DNA of 48,543 bases, from assembly GCA_020431825.1 (NCBI GenBank), contig JAGQHN010000028.1, positions 1 through 48,543 of the forward strand. Direction: 5' to 3'. This document shows positions 43,258-48,543 of the stretch, piece by piece. The position numbers were made by a program, and so were the translations under genes. Source of the DNA: Trueperaceae bacterium (GTDB lineage: Bacteria > Deinococcota > Deinococci > Deinococcales > Trueperaceae). The notes below the pieces were generated by a model. It was not told the DNA's origin, ran no database searches, and saw only the letters and a program-made list of their open reading frames with translations. The first letter of the stretch is position 1, and every line of letters starts with the position of its first letter.

Positions 43258-44013
43258 ATGATGTTTGATCTTAGTCATAAAAAAGCTCTGGTTACGGGTG
43301 CCAGTAAAGGTATTGGTCGGGCGATTGCCCTTAGTCTTGCTGAGCAAGGTGTCGATTTGGTGATTAGCGCCAGAACAAAGGCCGAACTCGAGCAACTTGC
43401 GGGTGAACTTAAGAACAAAGCTGTTACCTGCCATTATGTGGTAGCTGATCTGGCAAAACATGAAGACGTTATCAAGCTTGCAAAAGAAGCCTTGGCCATT
43501 TACCCAACAATTGACATTCTGGTCAATAATGCCGGGGTGAGCCACCCGGAATCAGCACTTGAGACTGCTGAAACGAGTTGGGACCATACCTTTGATATCA
43601 ATGTCAAAGCTCTCTTTTTCCTGTCGCAGCAGCTTGCCCAGCCTATGCTTTCGCAAAACTATGGGCGCATCATTAATATTTCTTCGCAGGCCGGGCTTAT
43701 CGCTCTGGAAGATCACGCCGCGTACTGTGCCAGTAAAGGTGCTGTGGAAATGGTCTCTAAGGTGATGGCACTCGAGTGGGCCAAATACGGCATAACTGTC
43801 AACTGCATCGCTCCAACAGTCATCAATACCCCCATGGCGGAAATGGCCTTTCCTACGCCAGAAGCTAAAGCTAAAATGCTCAGCAAAATTCCCGTAGGTC
43901 GCTTTGGTGAAGTTGAAGAGGTCGCTGCTGCTGTTTTATTCCTTGCCTCAAAAGAAGCCGCAATGATTACCGGAGATACCCTTAAGATTGATGGCGGGTG
44001 GCTTGTTCAATGA
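43258..44013 (+). CDS. Short-chain dehydrogenase/reductase (FabG-like)
   Basis: 251 residues of classical SDR type with [14 protein letters not shown], catalytic Tyr156 and Lys160 (YCASKGA), and a C-terminal IDGGW. It is 14 nt after the preceding SDR, with GGTGGTGAT upstream of two adjacent ATGs (43258 and 43261). The next dehydrogenase starts inside its stop codon (ATGA at 44010-44013), so the genes are coupled. Function is inferred as a step in the same polyol or sugar-acid pathway. Confidence 0.92.
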   Translation: MMFDLSHKKALVTGASKGIGRAIALSLAEQGVDLVISARTKAELEQLAGELKNKAVTCHYVVADLAKHEDVIKLAKEALAIYPTIDILVNNAGVSHPESALETAETSWDHTFDINVKALFFLSQQLAQPMLSQNYGRIINISSQAGLIALEDHAAYCASKGAVEMVSKVMALEWAKYGITVNCIAPTVINTPMAEMAFPTPEAKAKMLSKIPVGRFGEVEEVAAAVLFLASKEAAMITGDTLKIDGGWLVQ

Positions 44014-45056
44014 CAACGATGCAAGGCGCCCTTCTACCAGGCAATAGTACCGTTGAAATGAAGGAATTTCCCGTCCCTGAGCCAGGGCATGGTCAGGTGC
44101 TGGTTCAGGTTAAAGCCTCAACCATTTGCGGTAGCGATATTCGGGCGATTTACCGTGAGCATATTGGTAAAGGCCCCGAGGGTTATCAGGGAGTTATTGC
44201 CGGGCATGAGCCTTGCGGACAAATCGTTAAAGTTGGTCCAGGGATGAAGCAGTTTAAGCCCGGTGATAGGGTCATCGTCTATCATATTTCAGGTTGTGGG
44301 GTCTGCTATGACTGCCGCCGTGGCTATATGATTAGCTGTACCAGTGAGCACCGCAAAGCTTACGGCTGGCAGCGAGATGGGGGCATGGCGCCTTATCTCA
44401 TAGCAGATGAAAAAGATTTGATATTGCTGCCCGATGAACTGACTTATATAGACGGGGCACAGGTTGCCTGTGGTTTTGGCACGGTCTATGAAGGTTTAGA
44501 GAAGATTGGCATTTCTGGCAATGATGCGGTGCTTGTCATGGGATTAGGACCTGTTGGTTTAGCTGCTTTAATGCTCTCAAAAGCCATGGGAGCGCGGCAG
44601 CTTATTGGGGTTGATCTGGTGCCAGAACGGCTCGAGCTTGCCAAAAACCTGGGTTTAGCCGATCATGTTCTGTTAGCTTCTGAAGGGAATGTTGCTGAGA
44701 TTCTGCAGCTTACCGGGGGTCACGGGGTCGAGCGCGCCATTGACGCTAGCGCCAATGATAAGGCTCGTCTAACTGCTATACAGGCCACCCGTAAGTGGGG
44801 CAAGATCGTCTTTTTGGGCGAAGGGGGAACGGTGAGTTTTCAACCCAGCCGTGACATTATTCATGATCAAAAGACCATTTATGGTTCCTGGGTAACGAGT
44901 ACCTGGAAAATGATGGAACTGGTTGAGCGCTTGGTGCACTGGAATGTTCACCCAGAAGATCTGGTAACGCATACCTTTAGCCTCGAGCAAGCCGGAGAGG
45001 CGTATGCACTTATGGCAGAAGGTAAGTGTGGCAAAGTGGCTGTGGTATTTGATTAA
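44010..45056 (+). CDS. Zinc-dependent alcohol/polyol dehydrogenase (MDR family)
   Basis: 348 residues. The catalytic zinc region reads [17 protein letters not shown] with GHE following. The structural-zinc Cys set is in [15 protein letters not shown]. The Rossmann motif is [13 protein letters not shown] use the ATG at 44010, which overlaps the upstream stop; a GTG at 43998 would also be in frame but lies further back in the SDR gene. It resembles threonine/sorbitol-type dehydrogenases and ends with a separate gap before the next SDR. Confidence 0.9.
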   Translation: MTTMQGALLPGNSTVEMKEFPVPEPGHGQVLVQVKASTICGSDIRAIYREHIGKGPEGYQGVIAGHEPCGQIVKVGPGMKQFKPGDRVIVYHISGCGVCYDCRRGYMISCTSEHRKAYGWQRDGGMAPYLIADEKDLILLPDELTYIDGAQVACGFGTVYEGLEKIGISGNDAVLVMGLGPVGLAALMLSKAMGARQLIGVDLVPERLELAKNLGLADHVLLASEGNVAEILQLTGGHGVERAIDASANDKARLTAIQATRKWGKIVFLGEGGTVSFQPSRDIIHDQKTIYGSWVTSTWKMMELVERLVHWNVHPEDLVTHTFSLEQAGEAYALMAEGKCGKVAVVFD

Positions 45057-45137
45057 GCAAAATGGTTGATGAGATAAGTTGCTCGAGTCGCGGATGGTCT
45101 CGTAAATACTAGCTAGGGGCTCGAGCCTGGAGGACAG

Positions 45138-45908
45138 ATGAAAAACTTAATGGATTTAAGTGGAAGAGTGGCGCTGGTTACGGGTGCGGGTCGTGGTATC
45201 GGGCGGGAAATAGCTCGAGTCCTGGCGAGTGCTGGGGCCGACATTATCGTTGCCGAATATAATCTGGAAACCGGTAAAGATGCCGTCGAAGAAATAAAGG
45301 GCATGGGTCGCAAAAGCTACCTATTTGAAGTGAATGTGGCTGATTCTGCCAGTGTTAAGGCTCTGGCAGAGCAGGTTTATCAGCAGCTTGAGGCTGTTGA
45401 CATTCTGGTGAATAATGCAGGTGTTTCTGGCAATATGCTTGCTGAAGAAACCCCGGACGAAGAGTGGAAACGTGTCATGGGCATCAATCTTGATGGGGTG
45501 TTCTGGTGCTGCCGTGAGTTCGGCTCCCGGATGCTCGAGCGTGGCAAGGGCAGTATTGTCAATATTGCCTCCATGTCGGGTCACATTGTCAATGATCCAC
45601 AGCCGCAAACGCCCTACAATGTTTCAAAGGCCGCGGTGATTATGCTCACCAAATCTTTAGGGGTAGAGTGGGCGAAAAAAGGGGTAAGGGTTAACAGCGT
45701 TTCTCCTGGCTATATCGCTACCGATCTGGTCAAAGGCGTTTTAGATCTGAACCCTGTCTGGAAAGAGCGCTGGACTTCCATGACGCCGGTTGGTCACCTG
45801 GGTGAAACCACCGATGTTGCTCACGCTGTCTGGTACTTAGCCTCAGACGCAGCCAAATTTGCCACAGGTACGGATCTGCTTGTTGATGGTGGCTATACTT
45901 CTTGGTGA
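45138..45908 (+). CDS. Short-chain dehydrogenase/reductase (polyol type)
   Basis: 256 residues of classical SDR type with TGAGRGIG, NNAGVSG, the catalytic pair Tyr160 and Lys164 (YNVSKAA) and C-terminal VDGGYTSW. The ending and core resemble sorbitol/arabinitol-type dehydrogenases, from memory. GGAGG before the ATG is a good ribosome binding site. The 81-nt gap upstream holds two CTCGAG words and a half-match to the locus operator (TGGTCTCGT, 45095-45103), so a minor internal promoter is possible. Confidence 0.92.
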   Translation: MKNLMDLSGRVALVTGAGRGIGREIARVLASAGADIIVAEYNLETGKDAVEEIKGMGRKSYLFEVNVADSASVKALAEQVYQQLEAVDILVNNAGVSGNMLAEETPDEEWKRVMGINLDGVFWCCREFGSRMLERGKGSIVNIASMSGHIVNDPQPQTPYNVSKAAVIMLTKSLGVEWAKKGVRVNSVSPGYIATDLVKGVLDLNPVWKERWTSMTPVGHLGETTDVAHAVWYLASDAAKFATGTDLLVDGGYTSW

Positions 45909-45912
45909 AGAA

Positions 45913-45975
45913 AGTACCTCGTACCTAGCAATGAATACCTAGTAAGCTCTTACTTTTAACTGGGTACTGGGTACT
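45913..45975. repeat. Structured GTACC/GGTAC intergenic repeat
   Basis: Bases 45913-45928 (two GTACC units) are an imperfect reverse complement of 45960-45975 (two GGTAC units), 13 of 16 positions. An inner AGTAAG/CTTACT hairpin lies at 45941-45954. The element fills most of the 84-nt gap between two dehydrogenase genes. Confidence 0.6.
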
Positions 45976-45992
45976 GTTATGGAAAGGCAATT

Positions 45993-47027
45993 ATGGAAGC
46001 ACTGGTATTAGAGAAAAAAGATGTTCTTAGTTTAAGAGACATTAAGCTGGATGAAAAACTGGGGCCGCATGATGTACGCATTGACCTGCATACAGTAGGG
46101 GTTTGCGGCAGTGATGTTCATTACTATACCCATGGTGCGATTGGACCCTTTATTGTGCGCGAGCCGATGGTCTTGGGGCATGAAGCCTCAGGTACAGTCA
46201 CCGAACTGGGTTCCGAGGTTGAAAACCTGAAAGTAGGCGACCGCGTTTGCATGGAGCCGGGTATTCCTGACCCTAACAGTCGCGCGACCCGCCTTGGCAT
46301 TTATAACCTTGACCCAGCCGTGCGTTTTTGGGCGACCCCACCTGTACATGGGGTGCTTAGACCTAGTGTGGTGCATCCGGCTGCTTTTACCTTTAAGCTT
46401 CCCGATAATATTAGCTACGCCGAGGGTGCTATGGTAGAGCCTCTGGCTGTAGGCATGCACGCAGCAAACAAAGCCCAGATTAAACCTGGAGATGTTGCGG
46501 TTGTTATGGGTGCAGGCCCAATCGGTATGGTCACGGCACTGGCAGCACTGGCAGGGGGTTGCAGTCAGATCATTATGACGGATGTGCAGCAACCCAAGCT
46601 CGAGCTTGCCGCCAAACTGGGCCCCATAAGACCCGTCAATGTCGCCAAGGAAAACGTGCTCGAGGTCGTTAACGAACTTACCGATAACTGGGGTGCTGAT
46701 CTGGTTTTTGAGTGTAGTGGCAATGAACGGGCTGCCGCTGGGGTGTTTGCTCCGTTGAGACCCGGAGGAACGGTGGTTTTTGTTGGTATACCGCTCGAGC
46801 CGGTAGCGTACCGTGTTGCCGAGGCTCAGGTAAAAGAAGCTCGGGTTGAAAACATCTTCCGTTATGCCCATGTTTACCCAAGGGCATTAGCGCTTATGGG
46901 CAGCGGGAAAATTGATGTTAAACCCCTCATTACCGATACCTTTGCTTTCAAAGATAGTGTGGAAGCTTTTGATTACTGTGTAAATATGCCGCCTACCTCG
47001 GTAAAAGCTCAGATAAAACTGGCTTGA
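45993..47027 (+). CDS. Sorbitol/xylitol dehydrogenase-like MDR enzyme lacking the structural zinc site
   Basis: 344 residues. It shows [23 protein letters not shown] and [13 protein letters not shown], the pattern of polyol (sorbitol, xylitol) dehydrogenases. The catalytic zinc ligands (Cys, His-Glu, later Glu in MVEPLAVG) are kept. The segment that normally holds four structural-zinc Cys ([20 protein letters not shown]) has none, as in animal-type sorbitol dehydrogenases and xylitol dehydrogenases. It should oxidise a polyol to a ketose with NAD. GGAAAGG lies before the ATG. It is the last dehydrogenase of the locus and supports the sugar-alcohol reading. Confidence 0.92.
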   Translation: MEALVLEKKDVLSLRDIKLDEKLGPHDVRIDLHTVGVCGSDVHYYTHGAIGPFIVREPMVLGHEASGTVTELGSEVENLKVGDRVCMEPGIPDPNSRATRLGIYNLDPAVRFWATPPVHGVLRPSVVHPAAFTFKLPDNISYAEGAMVEPLAVGMHAANKAQIKPGDVAVVMGAGPIGMVTALAALAGGCSQIIMTDVQQPKLELAAKLGPIRPVNVAKENVLEVVNELTDNWGADLVFECSGNERAAAGVFAPLRPGGTVVFVGIPLEPVAYRVAEAQVKEARVENIFRYAHVYPRALALMGSGKIDVKPLITDTFAFKDSVEAFDYCVNMPPTSVKAQIKLA

Positions 47028-47078
47028 AAAAGTAGCTAAGCTTCAGAAGCTCTCACTTAAAAGCGATAGGCTTTAGCT

Positions 47079-47642
47079 ATGAAGATTTATACCAAAACGG
47101 GTGATGAAGGCGCTACCGCGCTTTATGGGGGAGAACGGGTTCCAAAGGACTCTTTTCGTGTACGTGCTTACGGCAGTGTTGATGAAGCCAACGCTGCCCT
47201 AGGCATGGTCAGGTCGCAGTTAGAAGACCTTGAAATAGACGATCATCTGGCAGAAATTCAAAATACATTGTTTGATTTAGGTGCTGATCTTGCTACTCCC
47301 TTAGACTCGAAGTACCGGGATAAGGTAGAGCCCATTACTAAAGAAGATAGTTTGCGCCTCGAGCAACTGATTGACTACTACGAAGAAGATATGCAGCCAT
47401 TAAAAAACTTTATCTTGCCAGGAGGCCACCCGGCAGCAGCAGCTCTGCATCTGGCGCGTACCGTTGCGCGCCGCGCCGAAAGGGAAGTGGTCAGCCTTGC
47501 CTCACAGGAGAGTATAAATAAAGAAACGATGATTTATCTGAATAGGCTTTCCGACTTGCTCTTTGTGCTGGCTCGAGTTGTGAATATGCAGCATGGTGTG
47601 AGTGAAGTTCGCTGGCAGGTTAAGGCAAGACAAAAAACCTAA
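47079..47642 (+). CDS. pduO: Cob(I)alamin adenosyltransferase, PduO type
   Basis: 187 residues of the PduO/MMAB family. The N-terminal TKTGDEGATALYGG binds ATP. RAYGSVDEANAALG and the C-terminal RLSDLLFVLARVVN complete the conserved set. The enzyme transfers adenosyl from ATP to cob(I)alamin to make coenzyme B12, in the cytoplasm. TAGGCT lies 6 nt before the ATG, a possible leaderless arrangement; there is no good ribosome binding site. It pairs with the BtuF-like gene 7 nt downstream. No B12-dependent enzyme or cobalamin riboswitch is visible nearby. Confidence 0.95.
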   Translation: MKIYTKTGDEGATALYGGERVPKDSFRVRAYGSVDEANAALGMVRSQLEDLEIDDHLAEIQNTLFDLGADLATPLDSKYRDKVEPITKEDSLRLEQLIDYYEEDMQPLKNFILPGGHPAAAALHLARTVARRAEREVVSLASQESINKETMIYLNRLSDLLFVLARVVNMQHGVSEVRWQVKARQKT

Positions 47643-47649
47643 CTGAGCC

Positions 47650-48420
47650 ATGCGCGTTGTTTCTTTAGCTTGTTCCAACACGGAAATTGTTTGTGCTCTG
47701 GGCTGCGAAGACTTGCTGGTAGGCGTTGATGATCACTCTGACCGACCTGTCGAGGTTGTGGCTGATTTGCCAAGGCTAGGGCCAGATTTAGAGATTGATA
47801 TAGCGGCAGTTTGTGACCTCGAGCCTGATCTGGTGTTAGCATCTTTGACGGTGCCAGGTCATGAAAAAGTCATTGAAGATTTAGAAGAGGCGGGGCTCGA
47901 GTATCTGGTGTTTGAACCGCTATCGCTAAAAGATATTTTGAGTTCCATTCGTGAAATTGCCGCTGCTCTTGAGGTAAAAGAAAAAGGCGAAAGGCTGATT
48001 CGGGATATGAGAGCCTGTTTTCAGGAGGGGCAGTACTTTAGCAAGACCCCAAAAGTTTTGGTGCAGTGGTGGAATCACCCCAGCATAGTGCCAGCTCGTT
48101 ACAGCTGGGTCACCGAAATGATTGCCCTGGCAGGCGGCATAAATCCTTTAAAGGACACCGGCAAAAAGAGCACCTCTCTTGAAGATAAAGATGTTGCCCT
48201 CATAAATCCTGATGTGATTATTCTATCCTGGTGTGGGGTTGATGTCAGGAAATATCGTCCAGAGGTCATTTATGCCAATCAGCGCTGGCAAGAGGTAAAA
48301 GCGGTAAAACAGCATCAGGTTTTTAGCATTCCTGAAGCCTATCTGGGTAGACCCGGTCCAGGGCTTATGCAGGGCTTTATTGCCTTAAAAGAGATTATCC
48401 GTCAAGTGGCAAAAAACTAA
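47650..48420 (+). CDS. BtuF-like cobalamin-binding protein without signal peptide
   Basis: 256 residues with the fold pattern of the periplasmic B12/iron-siderophore binding family: MRVVSLACSNTEIVCALG at the N-terminus, DLEPDLVLAS near 57 and GGINPLKDTGKKS near 165. The chain starts directly with the first beta strand of the mature domain and has no signal peptide or lipobox, so it should be cytoplasmic unless the start is wrong. There is no upstream room for a leader, since the PduO stop is 7 nt away. It may hand over or store a corrinoid for the adenosyltransferase; that is inference. Separate transporter genes are not present. Confidence 0.85.
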   Translation: MRVVSLACSNTEIVCALGCEDLLVGVDDHSDRPVEVVADLPRLGPDLEIDIAAVCDLEPDLVLASLTVPGHEKVIEDLEEAGLEYLVFEPLSLKDILSSIREIAAALEVKEKGERLIRDMRACFQEGQYFSKTPKVLVQWWNHPSIVPARYSWVTEMIALAGGINPLKDTGKKSTSLEDKDVALINPDVIILSWCGVDVRKYRPEVIYANQRWQEVKAVKQHQVFSIPEAYLGRPGPGLMQGFIALKEIIRQVAKN

Positions 48421-48497
48421 GTTACTCCGTGGTGATTAGGCAGGATGCTTAGTTCGTTTGTCCGTACTCGTTCAACAGACTTGACCCGATGGTACAT

Positions 48498-48539
48498 TGA
48501 ACATGATGTATCTGAATCACTGAACAAGATGTATCTTGT
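48498..48539. repeat. Short direct repeats and palindrome at the right edge
   Basis: TGAACATGATGTATCT (48498-48513) and TGAACAAGATGTATCT (48521-48536) match at 15 of 16 bases with a 23-nt period. The second contains the inverted repeat ACAAGAT/ATCTTGT (48524-48539). It may be an operator or the end of a mobile element; the window ends too soon to tell. Confidence 0.5.
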
Positions 48540-48543
48540 GCAA

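Noticed and set aside
45094-45108. Fourth operator of the polyol regulator
   Set aside because: Only one half-site (TGGTCTCGT) matches; the other half is unlike the consensus, so I mention it only in the neighbouring gene.
46188-46871. Long minus-strand frame (227 aa) across the last MDR gene
   Set aside because: It lies wholly antisense to a clear sorbitol/xylitol dehydrogenase, has no recognisable family features and no promoter or ribosome binding site of its own.
47028-47078. Cobalamin riboswitch before pduO
   Set aside because: Only 51 nt separate the genes, too short for the aptamer, and no B12-box sequence is seen.

Overview
The window reads as a chromosomal segment of a free-living heterotrophic bacterium of moderate GC content. 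I favour a Deinococcota lineage (Deinococcus/Truepera-like) with moderate confidence. The reasons are a large BTAD-type regulator with an ATPase core and TPRs, a lipoprotein subtilase, sugar-binding proteins with plain AQ-type signal peptides instead of lipoboxes, and several genes whose -10 box sits 6-8 nt before the start codon (leaderless transcripts). No 16S rRNA or tRNA gene is visible, so the assignment stays inferential.

Layout. Bases 1-420 hold the 3' end of an IS5-type transposase. Next come a divergent pair, a BTAD/ATPase/TPR regulator (-) and a secreted subtilase lipoprotein (+), and then a small conserved-looking protein. Bases 7516-14813 are a minus-strand sugar operon: binding protein, two ABC permeases, GH3 glycosidase, Gfo/Idh/MocA oxidoreductase and ThuA-like protein. 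A divergent LacI regulator has two palindromic operators between it and the operon. Single genes follow: htpG, an aldo/keto reductase and RidA.

Bases 20370-33320 are a signalling island. It has a Hanks-type Ser/Thr kinase, a 3277-residue sensor histidine kinase (membrane domain, about 11 PAS, 7 GAF including five in tandem, HisKA, HATPase, degenerate receiver), and a translationally coupled REC-GGDEF-EAL protein. A cysteine synthase and a LytS/LytTR two-component pair come next.

Bases 36635-47027 are a polyol or sugar utilisation locus. An autoregulated LacI regulator with three copies of a shared operator faces a binding protein, two permeases, three zinc-type (MDR) dehydrogenases and three SDR dehydrogenases. 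Neither ABC system has its own ATPase here, so a shared MsmX/UgpC-type ATPase elsewhere is likely. The window ends with a PduO-type cobalamin adenosyltransferase and a signal-less BtuF-like protein.

The most striking global signal is the hexamer CTCGAG. I counted about 115 copies by eye in 48.5 kb, against about 12 expected at equal base frequencies. It occurs in all reading frames, on genes of both strands and between genes, but not in the transposase fragment. The best candidates for something undescribed are this word, the giant PAS/GAF kinase with its neighbours, and the TGGnCACGnGrCCA regulon.
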